Source: CAZYQW01 sp964649825
GTDB taxonomy: Bacteria; Planctomycetota; B15-G4; JADJEK01
Reading direction: 5' to 3'
Assembly (NCBI GenBank): GCA_964649825.1
Contig: CAZYQW010000116.1
Coordinates: forward strand, 1-64,000
Length of the DNA stretch: 64,000 nucleotides
The notes under the pieces were generated by a model, which saw only the letters and a list, made by a program, of their open reading frames with translations, made no database searches and was not told where the DNA came from. The position numbers were made by a program, and so were the translations under genes. This document shows positions 41,205 to 50,033 of this stretch, piece after piece; positions within the stretch are counted from its first letter, which is position 1; every line of letters starts with the position of its first letter.

Positions 41205-44200
41205 ATGATCCTTCGTGGTGACGCACTCCTCGCCTCGCTCCTTCTGGGCGGCGCCCTTCAAGCGGCCGACCTCGAACGGGATGCACGCGTCACGGCGATG
41301 GACGCTCGTCCCCGCACCGTGGTGCTCGAGCTCGACGGGCGGCCGACGGCCTTGGTCCTCGTTCCGCACACCGTCCGATCCGATCGCTTCCAGCTCCTGA
41401 TCCAAGAGTCCGCGGGCTCGTTCCGGCCGATCGTCGCGCCTCCGGCTCGGACGTTCCGGGGCGAGGTCCACCGGGCCGGCGCTGGCGGCGGCCGGATCGT
41501 GGCGAGCAGGATCGGCGGCGGGCTCACCGGAATCGTCGCGTTCGACGACGGATCCGAGCGATCGCTGGTCGTATCGTGGCCGAGCCCGCCGGACGCGCCG
41601 GCGGATGGGTTGGCGATCGACGTCACGGCGTCCCTCCCCGACGACGACGAACCTGGATCGAATGAACCCGAAGACGACGCCGCGCCCGACCCGGGTCCTG
41701 ACGCGGCGCCGCCGCCGTCCAGCGCGCCCGCGGCGCCGCGCGTGATCGAGGTGGGGGTCGACGTCGACCACGAGCTCTTCGTCGCGAACGGCTCCTCCGT
41801 CGCGCAGACCCTGGCCGACGTCGAGGCGGTGATGAACGGCGTCTCTGCCGCCTTCGAGGCGGCCGCGTCGGTGCGGATCGAGGTGACGACGGTGGTGATC
41901 CGGACGACCGACCCGGACCCGTACACGTTCACGAGCTCGGGCGGGCTCCTCAGCCAGTTCCGCGGCGAATGGAACACGCAGCTTGCGTCCGTCCACCGCG
42001 ACCTGGCGCTCCTCCTGACCGGTCGGGACCTCGACAACGCCGACTTCGGCGCCGCCTACTTCAGCGTGATGTGCAGCGCCACGCTCGGGTACTCGCTGTC
42101 GCAGCAGACCTATCCGTCGCTGCAGAAGCGGGTGGCCGCGGCCGCGCACCACCTCGCGCGCAACCTCGGCGCGGCGTACTGCGACGGCGCCAACGACTGC
42201 GCGATCATGTGCTCGACGCTGAACGGATGCAACGGCATGTCGGCGTTCGGATCGGGGGCGCAGTCGAAGATCCAGTCGTCGGCCGCGAACGCGATCTGTG
42301 CGTCCGACGACGCACCGGCGGGGATCCTGCCGTTCTCCGACGCGTTCGCCGGTCCCGCGATCGACGCGACGCTCTGGACGTACGTCGACGGCGCCGCGCT
42401 CTCGTCGTCGCCGTCGAACTTGCCGAGTGCGCCGTACGCGCTCCGCCTGAGCGCGGACGGAAGCGGGACGTACGCGGACCACGAGGTCCGGTCCCAGCGG
42501 CTCGACCTCTCCGCGAACGAGAGCGCGACGCTGCGTCTGAAGACGCTGCCGTCCGGCGTCGAGAGCGGCGAGTCGTTCGTCGTCGAGTACACGACGGGCT
42601 CGGTGACGTGGAACGAGCTGCTGCGGGTGACCTCGAACGGATCGACCCCGTCGACGTTCACGTCGCACGAGCTCGTGCTCCCCGCCGCTGCCCTCGCGGA
42701 AGGGTTCCGGCTGCGGCTGAGGGCCGAGGTCAACGCCACCAACGACGTGTGGTACGTCGACGACGTCGTCCTCCTCGAGATCGACCTCGCGCCGCCGGTG
42801 CTCGGCGCGATCCAGTCGAGCCCCGATCCGCTGCCCCTCGGACAGGCGGTCGCCGTCTCGGTGACCGCGACCGACGCGAAGTCCGGCGTCGACTCCGTCG
42901 TCCTGACCGTGAAGGACGGTGCGCCCGTCTTCACGCAGGCGCCGATGACGGCGATCGGCGGCGGCACGTACCGCGCGACGCTCGCCGGGGAACTGCCGTG
43001 GGGCGAGAAGACCTACGGTCTGCTCGTCGACGCGGTCGACGCGCAGGGCAACGTCGCGCAGACGACGGCGTCGCTCCTCGTCCGTGACCTCCCCGCGTTC
43101 TCCTCGCCGCTCGCGAGCCCGCCGCTGCCGCTCGACGACGAGCCGATCCAGCTCTCGGTCCTGGTGACCGACTCGTCCGCGATCGCGTCGGTCACGGCGG
43201 ACGTCTCGCTGAACGGCGGCGCGGCGACGACGCTGCCGCTCGCGTTCGACGCCGGCGACGGGCGCTACGAGCTGAACCTCCCGGCGATCGGCAGCGCGGG
43301 GACGCTCTCCGTCGACCTCGACGCGGTGGACGTGCACGGGAACGCCTCGAACCCATTCTCGTTCAGCGTCGACGTCTACCCGAGCGTCGGCGTCCCGCCG
43401 GTGATCAAGACCCCGGCGATCACGCCGAACCCGCTCGAGTCCGGACAGCCGCTCTCCGTGGTCGTCAAGGTGACGGACCCCGACAGCCCGGTCGCGACGG
43501 TGACGGCGCGCGTGCTCCAATCCGCGAGCGAGATCGCCACGACCAGCCTGACGAGCGGCGCGAACGGCAACTGGTCGGGCACGTTCGCGAGCACGGCGGG
43601 CCTGATCGAGGGGCCGTACGGCGTCGAGCTGACCGCGACCGACATCCAGGACAACGTCGCGGTGAAGTCGTTTGTCGCGGACGCGTTCGAGGCACCGGTC
43701 GTGGCCGGCGCGACGGTAACGCCGGGCGCGCTCGACGCGACCGAGGCGTTCACCGTCTCCGCGCAGGTGACGCACGCCTCGGGAATCCAGTGGGCGAAGG
43801 CGTCGGTCGCGTTGAACGGCGGCACGGTGGAGACGGTCTTCCTCGCGCCCGCCGGCGGCGACACGTTCTCCGCGTCGTTCGAGCCGACCGTCTTCGGTGG
43901 CTCCCTGCACGTCGAAGTCTGGGCCCGGAGCGTGACCGGACACACGTCGACGCCGGTCGAGGTCGACGTCGCCGTGGCCGTCGCGCCGCTCGAGCTGGAC
44001 GACATCGAGCCGGCGTCCGGCTCGGTCGGGGGCTCGACCTCGATCACGTTGCGCGGCGCCGGCATGAAGAACGACGTCGACGCGGGCTCGGTCCACGTCC
44101 GGTTCGGCGGCATCGACGCGACGGCGGTGACGATCGTCGACGATGCCACGATCACCGCGCTGACTCCCGCCCACCCCGAGGGGATCGTGTCCGTCCAGCT

Positions 44201-46412
44201 CTCGATGACGAAGAACGGGACGCCGTTCTCGCGGTCGTTGGCGTCCGCGTTCGAGTACGGGATCCCGCCGACGGTCGCGTCGATCCATCCGGAGGGCGGT
44301 TCGGCGCACGCGGAGACCACGGTCCTCGTGACCGGAACGGGGCTGCTGGGGACGGGCGACCCGGCCGACCTCGTCGTGCTCTGCGGCGACCGCGTGGCCG
44401 AGACGGTGCAGCTCATCGACGACCAGCGGATGCTCGTCACCGTCCCCGGCGGCGCGACGCCGGGGTCGGTCGACTCGATCGTGGTGACGCATCCATTCGG
44501 GACGTCGACGCTGCCGCAGGCGTTCCTGAACTCCGGCGTCGCGCTCCGCACCGAAGGGAGCGTCGACCTCGGCGCGTTCGGCCGGCCCACGGCCGCGGTC
44601 CGCGTCGACGACCTGAACGACGACGGCGAGCCCGATCTCGCGGTCGGCGTCGGCGGCGCCGGCGTCGTGGTGATCCGCGACGGGGCCGGCTTCGGCGCGA
44701 TCGACGCGCACGCCGGTCCCGGCGGCTCGAGCGCCGGCTTCGGCGCGGCGCTTCTGTTCGCCGTCGACCTGGACGCCGACGGTGCGGCCGAGCTGCTCGT
44801 CGGCGAGCCCGGCGCTGACCCGCCGTCGCTCGCGAACGCGGGTGCGGTTCACGCGGTCTCGCCGGTCACCGGCGCGGTCGTCTGGACCCGCAACGGAGCC
44901 GTCGCAGGCGGCGCGATCGGGACGTCGCTCGCGCTCCTCGGCGACCTGAACGGCGATGGCGTCCCCGACGTCGCGGCGGGAGCTCCGGGGGCGTCGACCG
45001 GGTCGGTCCTCGTGCTCGACGGACAGAGCGGCTCGATCCTGCAGACCCTGAGCGGAGCGGCGAACGGCGACGACTTCGGCGATCGGATCGACGCCTTCGT
45101 CGCGCCCGGCGGCGACGCGTTCCTGGCGGTCTCCGCCCCGGACGCGCTCACCGGCAAGGGACGGGCCGAGCTCTACCGCATCGCGCGGACCACGCTCGAC
45201 GTGACGCTCGTGGCCGGCGTCGACGGCGACCAGGCCGGTGCCCCGCTCGGACCGAACGGTACCCGGATGTCGGTCGTCGCGATCGGCGAGGACCGGCTCG
45301 GCGCCGGCTGGCCGGGGTCGGACGAGGCCGGATCGAACTTCGGCCTCACGCGCATCGTCGCGGCCGGCCAGGCGGAGACCAAGACGTTCGGCACGCTCAG
45401 CGGCGACTCGTTCGGCGCGGCGATGGCCTCGCTGCCGGACCTCGACGGCGACGGAGTCCGCGAGGCGCTGGTCGGCGCGCCGGGCGTCGACGCGCCGCTC
45501 GTGAGCAACGTCGGCGCGGTCAAGGTCCTGTCGGGCGCCACCGGCTCGATCCTCGGGGAGGTGCTCGGCGACGGCGCGAGCCGGCGCGTAGGCGGTTGGG
45601 TCGCGACCGGCGACGTGGACGTCGGCGGGCTGTTCGAGCTGCGCGTCGGCTCGCCGACCGCGAACCGCCTGTTCGTGAGCCAGGTCCATCCCGCCACGTT
45701 CACCCGGCCGGCGGCCTCCGGCGACCAGCTCTCCGGGCAGTTGAAGTCGCGGCTCGATCGCGACGGGCTGCGGTTCGAGATGGTGACGGATGAAGCGCTC
45801 GTCATCTCCGTGACCGCCGTGAAGAAGGAGCCGTTCCCGCTCGTGGTCACGGTTCACGACGCGGACGGCGAGCTCCTGCTGTCGAGCGACCCGGGCTCAC
45901 CCGCGTTCGACGCCGCGCTCGTCACCGTCAAGGGCAAGAAGAGGACGCTCACCTTCACCGCCGGCGGGCTGATGACCATCCACGTGCTCGTCGGCCGCGC
46001 CGGCGCGCCGGCGGTCCAGAAGTACAAGCTCGCCGCGAAGCGAAAGACCCCGGCGAGCATCGCCCTCGACCAGGCCGTTCCGTACGGCGTGGGCGCCCTG
46101 CTCGACGTGTTCCTCGAGGCTCCGGTCGGCGCGAAGCTGGCGGGATCGGTGAGCGTGCCGAAGGGCAACCACGTCCAGGTGATCGCGCTTCCGACGCCGG
46201 ACGGAGGCGACCTCGTCATCGAGCAGCCGCTGGGATTCAAGAGCAGCAAGAAGGCCGACAAGGTGACGCTGGTCTCGAGCAAGCTCGTCCTCGACCACGC
46301 CGGAACGTACATCGTCCGGGTCGAGCCCCAGGCCGACGAGACGGGGACGCTGAAGCTCGCGCTCGAGGTGCTGTTGCCGTCGGGCAAGAAGAAACACACG
46401 GACGACGACTGA
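41205..46412 (+). CDS. Giant secreted multidomain protein with degenerate metzincin-like domain, TIG and FG-GAP repeats
   Basis: The protein has 1,735 residues. An ATG at 41205 (or the GTG just before it) is followed by a signal peptide (LASLLLGGALQA). Residues about 180-365 match a reprolysin-like M12 metallopeptidase domain, including the tail CDGANDCAIMCSTLNGC, but the zinc site, normally HExxHNxGxxH, reads HHLARNLGAAY (315-325): the Glu and two of three His are lost, so it should be inactive. Several Ig-like beta modules follow (about 400-930), then two TIG/IPT domains (933-1110), an integrin-alpha-like FG-GAP set (LLGDLNGDGVPDVAAGAPGA, LDGDGVREALVGAPG; about 1130-1500) and a terminal beta domain. 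It ends in KKKHTDDD. It is likely a surface adhesion or scaffold protein. Confidence 0.85.
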   Translation: MILRGDALLASLLLGGALQAADLERDARVTAMDARPRTVVLELDGRPTALVLVPHTVRSDRFQLLIQESAGSFRPIVAPPARTFRGEVHRAGAGGGRIVASRIGGGLTGIVAFDDGSERSLVVSWPSPPDAPADGLAIDVTASLPDDDEPGSNEPEDDAAPDPGPDAAPPPSSAPAAPRVIEVGVDVDHELFVANGSSVAQTLADVEAVMNGVSAAFEAAASVRIEVTTVVIRTTDPDPYTFTSSGGLLSQFRGEWNTQLASVHRDLALLLTGRDLDNADFGAAYFSVMCSATLGYSLSQQTYPSLQKRVAAAAHHLARNLGAAYCDGANDCAIMCSTLNGCNGMSAFGSGAQSKIQSSAANAICASDDAPAGILPFSDAFAGPAIDATLWTYVDGAALSSSPSNLPSAPYALRLSADGSGTYADHEVRSQRLDLSANESATLRLKTLPSGVESGESFVVEYTTGSVTWNELLRVTSNGSTPSTFTSHELVLPAAALAEGFRLRLRAEVNATNDVWYVDDVVLLEIDLAPPVLGAIQSSPDPLPLGQAVAVSVTATDAKSGVDSVVLTVKDGAPVFTQAPMTAIGGGTYRATLAGELPWGEKTYGLLVDAVDAQGNVAQTTASLLVRDLPAFSSPLASPPLPLDDEPIQLSVLVTDSSAIASVTADVSLNGGAATTLPLAFDAGDGRYELNLPAIGSAGTLSVDLDAVDVHGNASNPFSFSVDVYPSVGVPPVIKTPAITPNPLESGQPLSVVVKVTDPDSPVATVTARVLQSASEIATTSLTSGANGNWSGTFASTAGLIEGPYGVELTATDIQDNVAVKSFVADAFEAPVVAGATVTPGALDATEAFTVSAQVTHASGIQWAKASVALNGGTVETVFLAPAGGDTFSASFEPTVFGGSLHVEVWARSVTGHTSTPVEVDVAVAVAPLELDDIEPASGSVGGSTSITLRGAGMKNDVDAGSVHVRFGGIDATAVTIVDDATITALTPAHPEGIVSVQLSMTKNGTPFSRSLASAFEYGIPPTVASIHPEGGSAHAETTVLVTGTGLLGTGDPADLVVLCGDRVAETVQLIDDQRMLVTVPGGATPGSVDSIVVTHPFGTSTLPQAFLNSGVALRTEGSVDLGAFGRPTAAVRVDDLNDDGEPDLAVGVGGAGVVVIRDGAGFGAIDAHAGPGGSSAGFGAALLFAVDLDADGAAELLVGEPGADPPSLANAGAVHAVSPVTGAVVWTRNGAVAGGAIGTSLALLGDLNGDGVPDVAAGAPGASTGSVLVLDGQSGSILQTLSGAANGDDFGDRIDAFVAPGGDAFLAVSAPDALTGKGRAELYRIARTTLDVTLVAGVDGDQAGAPLGPNGTRMSVVAIGEDRLGAGWPGSDEAGSNFGLTRIVAAGQAETKTFGTLSGDSFGAAMASLPDLDGDGVREALVGAPGVDAPLVSNVGAVKVLSGATGSILGEVLGDGASRRVGGWVATGDVDVGGLFELRVGSPTANRLFVSQVHPATFTRPAASGDQLSGQLKSRLDRDGLRFEMVTDEALVISVTAVKKEPFPLVVTVHDADGELLLSSDPGSPAFDAALVTVKGKKRTLTFTAGGLMTIHVLVGRAGAPAVQKYKLAAKRKTPASIALDQAVPYGVGALLDVFLEAPVGAKLAGSVSVPKGNHVQVIALPTPDGGDLVIEQPLGFKSSKKADKVTLVSSKLVLDHAGTYIVRVEPQADETGTLKLALEVLLPSGKKKHTDDD

Positions 46413-46460
46413 CGCTCGCGCGACACGATCGACGCTCCGCTCCGGCGCGCGCGGTCGCGA

Positions 46461-47381
46461 TCACGACGCGCGGCGGACGATTCCGCGGCAGACCGCCGAC
46501 GCGAGGTCGCCGGCGAGCACGATCACCGCGCCGAGCAGAACGAAGAACAGGAACTCGTCGTGCTTGCCGCGCACGCGCGCGTCATCGATCCAGTACCCGA
46601 GCGACACGACGCCGAGCATTCCGAGCACCGTCGCCTCGCGGACGCACGTCTCCCACCGATAGAAGAAGTAGAGCAGGAACCGGGGCAGGACGACTGGAAC
46701 GAGCCCGGCGAAGACGATCTGCCGGCGGCCGCTCCCCAGGGCGCGGAGCGTCGTCGGAACGCTCGTCGAGACGTTCTCGAGCGTCTCCGACTGGAGCCGC
46801 CCGAGGATCCCGGTGTTGTGGATCGCGAGCGCAAGCACGGCCGGCCACGCGCTCTGCCCGAGCATCGCGACGAGGAGGAACGCAAGCACGTACTCGGGGA
46901 CGGACCGCAGCAGGGTCAACGTCCCGCGCGAGAGGAGGACGGCGAGGCGGAACGACAGGCGCCGCGCCCTTCCGGCCGGCCGGCCGCCGGCCGCGAACGG
47001 CTCGGGCGTCATCAGGTTCCGCGCGCCGACGACCGCGAACGGAAACGCGAGGAGGGCGGCAATCACGATCGCGACGACGGAGATCGAGAGCGTGGCGAGC
47101 GCGGCTTCGACGCCGCGCTCCGCGAGCAGGTCCCGCGCCCACCCGACGGCGGCGTCGAACGAGAACGGCGCGTCGCGCGTCGGAAACGGCCGGACCTCCG
47201 CGACGAACCGTTCCAGGTTCGCGAGCCGGCGCTCGGAGAACGCGTCGCTCAAGCCGAAGTCGCCCGCGATCCATGACCCGGCGAGGAGGAGGAGCAGGGC
47301 GGCGGAGCTCCAGCGCAAGAACCGATCCCGCGGGCGGGTCCGGAAGAGCGCGTCGATGCGGTCTCGGGCGGCATCGTTCAC
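46461..47381 (-). CDS. phnE: Phosphonate-type ABC transporter permease, second subunit
   Basis: The protein has 306 residues and is the last gene of the phnDCEE operon. Its GTG start overlaps the first permease's stop codon (GTGA). Five or six membrane helices and the ATPase-coupling EAA loop region (ENVSTSVPTTLRALGSGRRQ) are visible, as is the PhnE-type RSVPEYVLAFLLVAMLGQ segment. Two different PhnE chains would form a heterodimeric channel, as in some phosphonate and phosphite importers. Confidence 0.88.
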   Translation of the reverse strand: MNDAARDRIDALFRTRPRDRFLRWSSAALLLLLAGSWIAGDFGLSDAFSERRLANLERFVAEVRPFPTRDAPFSFDAAVGWARDLLAERGVEAALATLSISVVAIVIAALLAFPFAVVGARNLMTPEPFAAGGRPAGRARRLSFRLAVLLSRGTLTLLRSVPEYVLAFLLVAMLGQSAWPAVLALAIHNTGILGRLQSETLENVSTSVPTTLRALGSGRRQIVFAGLVPVVLPRFLLYFFYRWETCVREATVLGMLGVVSLGYWIDDARVRGKHDEFLFFVLLGAVIVLAGDLASAVCRGIVRRAS

Positions 47382-48268
47382 CGGACGACGAGCCTCCTGC
47401 GCACCGCGCCGCTCCAAGCGTCGAACAGGACGACGAGGAAGATGAGCACGTAGAGGTAGGTCCAGACCTCGCCGTAGTTCGTCGCGCGAAACGACTGGCG
47501 GATGTAGAGGCCGAGCGTCGGGAACCCGAAGAAGCCGAGGATCGCGGCGGAACGGATCGCGCACTCGAACCGATAGAACGAGTACGCCGTCAGGTCGGGC
47601 AGGGCGCGAGGGACGAGCGCGTAGGCGAACACCTGCGGGCCCGCCGCACCGCTCCCACGCAGGTAGAGCGCGGAGTCGCGCGGCGCCTCGTCGATCATCT
47701 CCGAGAAGATCTTCGCGAGCGTCCCTCCGTACGGCAGCGCGATGGCAGCGAGCGCAGCCGCCTCGGTGAGCCCGAACGCGCTGACGAAGAGCACGGCCCA
47801 GAGCAGCTCGTGGATCGACCGCATCATCGTGATCACGACCCGCGTGACGCCGTAGACGGCCGGGAGCAGCGCGCGCCGCACCGACCTCGCGATCGCGCCC
47901 TCGGCGCCGACCGGGTCGGCCGGCCACCAGCCGGTCGACGCGAAGAATCCGAGTCCGACGCCGAGCAGGAGCGACACGCTCATCGCTGCGGCGGCGAACA
48001 GTACCGTGCGCCACGCCGCCTCGAGCGCGCCGACCAGGAGCGGCGGCGAACCGGGCGGGACGAACTCGGCCTCCGACGTCCAGGCCGGAGCGAGCGCGCG
48101 GGCGAAGAACCGTTTCGCGACGTCCAGCCCGCCGGCGTTCGGCACGAGCTGGGCCGGCGAGAGGTCGAGCGCCGCGTACGCGATCACCGCCGCGGCGAGG
48201 AGCGAGAGAACGACGCCGCCTCGGGCGCCGATCGGGAAGGAAGAGGGGCCGCTACGACGGCTCGTCAC
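47378..48268 (-). CDS. phnE: Phosphonate-type ABC transporter permease, first subunit
   Basis: The protein has 296 residues with about six membrane helices. The motif MRSIHELLWAVLFVSAFGL followed by IDEAPRDSALYLRGSGAAGPQ contains the EAA-type loop that contacts the ATPase. It overlaps the ATPase gene by 17 bases and the second permease by 4 bases. The two permeases share the family layout but differ in sequence. Confidence 0.9.
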   Translation of the reverse strand: MTSRRSGPSSFPIGARGGVVLSLLAAAVIAYAALDLSPAQLVPNAGGLDVAKRFFARALAPAWTSEAEFVPPGSPPLLVGALEAAWRTVLFAAAAMSVSLLLGVGLGFFASTGWWPADPVGAEGAIARSVRRALLPAVYGVTRVVITMMRSIHELLWAVLFVSAFGLTEAAALAAIALPYGGTLAKIFSEMIDEAPRDSALYLRGSGAAGPQVFAYALVPRALPDLTAYSFYRFECAIRSAAILGFFGFPTLGLYIRQSFRATNYGEVWTYLYVLIFLVVLFDAWSGAVRRRLVVR

Positions 48269-49028
48269 CGAGGAGCTCCGACTCCGTGAGTTCGTAGAGG
48301 CGGGAGAACGCGTCTCGCGGGAGGGTGTCGCTGGCCGCGTCGAAGACGACCCGGCCGCCGCGAAGCCCGACCAGCCGCGGGAAGAACTCCCGCGCCAGCT
48401 CGAGGTTGTGCAGGCTCATCACCAGCGTCAGGTTCCGATCGCGCGAGACGCGCGTCAGCAGCTCGACCGTGTCCCGGGCGCGAGCCGGATCGACGCTGGA
48501 GACCGGCTCGTCGGCGAGCAGCGCCACCGGCTCCTGGTACAGCGCCCGCGCCACCGCCACCCGTTGCTGCTGCCCCCCGGACAACCGATCGGTGCGCTGG
48601 AACAGCTTGTCCCCGATCCCAACGCGCTCGAGCAGGTCGTGGATCCGCTCGAGCGACGCGCGCGGCGGCCACAGCACCTCTCGAAACGACGCGAGCAGCG
48701 ACATCCGCCCCAGCCGCCCCGTCGCGACATTCTGCGAGACGCGCAGGTTCGGCACGAGGCAGAGGTCCTGCGGAACGAACCCGATCGACGCGCGGATCGC
48801 GCGCAGCCGCGCCGGGGTCGCCGTGCTCAGGTCCTGGCCGTCGACGCGGACGCGCCCGTTCGTGGCGCGCAGCGTGCCGTTCAGCACGCGCAGCAACGTG
48901 GTCTTCCCCGCGCCGGACGGCCCGACGAGGCCGACTGCCTCGCCGCTCGAGACCTCGAGGTCGACTCCCGCCAGGGCCGCGACGCGGTCGTAGCGGACCG
49001 AGGCGTCCTCCACCGAGAACGACGTCAC
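48252..49028 (-). CDS. phnC: Phosphonate-type ABC transporter ATP-binding protein
   Basis: The protein has 258 residues. Walker A GPSGAGKTT, Q-loop FVPQDLCLVPNL, signature LSGGQQQRVAVARAL, Walker B LLADEPVSSVDP and switch His in SLHNLELA are all canonical. It powers import by the two PhnE-like permeases; the LVPNLRVSQNVATGRLGRMS segment is typical of PhnC. The gene starts 7 bases after the phnD stop codon. Confidence 0.93.
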   Translation of the reverse strand: MTSFSVEDASVRYDRVAALAGVDLEVSSGEAVGLVGPSGAGKTTLLRVLNGTLRATNGRVRVDGQDLSTATPARLRAIRASIGFVPQDLCLVPNLRVSQNVATGRLGRMSLLASFREVLWPPRASLERIHDLLERVGIGDKLFQRTDRLSGGQQQRVAVARALYQEPVALLADEPVSSVDPARARDTVELLTRVSRDRNLTLVMSLHNLELAREFFPRLVGLRGGRVVFDAASDTLPRDAFSRLYELTESELLGDEPS

Positions 49029-49035
49029 GGACGGT

Positions 49036-49911
49036 TCAACGAATGAACTCGAGTTGGCGCGCGAGCTTCTCGATCGGCGCGAAGTCGTCGTTCGTGGCCT
49101 CGATGAAGCTCGAGCGCGTGAACGCCGCGAGGAGGTTCGGTTCCTTCATCTCGAGGAGCGCACGCTGCAGCTTTTCGGTGAAGCCGGCGCCGAACGTCTT
49201 CTCGAGGTCCGGGTGCGCGGTGAAGTTGTAGTCGGGGTACGTCGGCGTCGTCCAGATCACGCGGCAGACGTTCGGATCGGTCTTGCCGCTCGCCACGCGA
49301 TCCTCGTACGTCTTGTAGTTGATCGCGCCGGCCTGGAACTGCCCGGACTGGACGAGCTCGGCCGTCGCGTCGTGGGAGTCGGAGTAGTTCGGCTCGGAGC
49401 CGAACAGCTCGGCCGGCGCTTGTCCGGTGTGCTCGCGGATGTAGTACTCCGGCATCAGGCGCCCCGACGTCGACCCCTTCGACCCGAACGTGAACCGTTT
49501 CCCCGCGAGGTTCTTCGGGAACTCGTCGGACGGCTCGAGGCCGCTGTCTTTGTGCGCGATGAAGAAGGAGTAGAAGTTCGGATCCTCCGCCCCCTGCACG
49601 ATCGCGCGCGCGCCTTCGACCGCGTGGCGCGCCTGCACCCCGGTCAGCCCTCCGAACCAGGCGAGCTGGACGTCCCCGTTCTTGAAGTGCTCCACGGCGT
49701 CGGCGTACTCGTTCGCGTGCAGGTACTCCACCTCGATCCCGAGCTTCTTCGCCAGGTAGTCGGCGACCGGGGCGTACTTCTCGCGCAGCAGGGTCTCGTT
49801 GCGGTCGGGGATCGCGCTGAAGACGAGCTTCTTGGATCGAGCCGAGCCGTCGTTGCATCCGGCGGCGGCGAGAGCGAGGAGGACGGCGAACGCGGTTGTG
49901 CGAATCTCCAT
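49036..49911 (-). CDS. phnD: Phosphate/phosphonate/phosphite-binding lipoprotein
   Basis: The protein has 291 residues and is the first gene of the importer operon. AAGGA is seven bases before the ATG. The lipobox AAAGC (Cys19) anchors it in the membrane. The mature protein matches PhnD-type binding proteins: LVFSAIPDRNETLLREKYAPV, GDVQLAWFGGLTGV and FGSKGSTSGRLMPEYYI, the last forming the anion-binding loop. No C-P lyase, phosphonatase or phosphite dehydrogenase gene is adjacent, so the substrate (phosphonate, phosphite or phosphate analogue) cannot be fixed. Confidence 0.9.
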   Translation of the reverse strand: MEIRTTAFAVLLALAAAGCNDGSARSKKLVFSAIPDRNETLLREKYAPVADYLAKKLGIEVEYLHANEYADAVEHFKNGDVQLAWFGGLTGVQARHAVEGARAIVQGAEDPNFYSFFIAHKDSGLEPSDEFPKNLAGKRFTFGSKGSTSGRLMPEYYIREHTGQAPAELFGSEPNYSDSHDATAELVQSGQFQAGAINYKTYEDRVASGKTDPNVCRVIWTTPTYPDYNFTAHPDLEKTFGAGFTEKLQRALLEMKEPNLLAAFTRSSFIEATNDDFAPIEKLARQLEFIR

Positions 49912-49984
49912 CGGTCGGTTCCTTCTGGGACTTCCACGGCGACCTACGAATCTGCTTCCTCGATTCCAGCGATCGAGAACACGG

Positions 49985-49990
49985 ATCATA
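49985..49990 (-). promoter_or_regulatory. Candidate -10 box TATGAT for phnDCEE
   Basis: On the minus strand CGCTATGATCCG contains TATGAT 74 bases upstream of the phnD start. It matches the GCTAnnAT pattern of other proposed boxes. I see no clear Pho-box-like direct repeat next to it, so phosphate control is not evident. Confidence 0.4.
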
Positions 49991-50033
49991 GCGGCGCCCC
50001 GCACCGTTTGGGCCGCCGCGGCAAAGATCCGAG

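Noticed and set aside
41064..45857. A 1,597-codon open frame on the minus strand opposite the giant secreted gene
   Set aside because: Its product is arginine-, aspartate- and valine-rich low-complexity sequence, as expected for the complement of a GC-rich coding strand; the plus strand has a signal peptide and clear domains.
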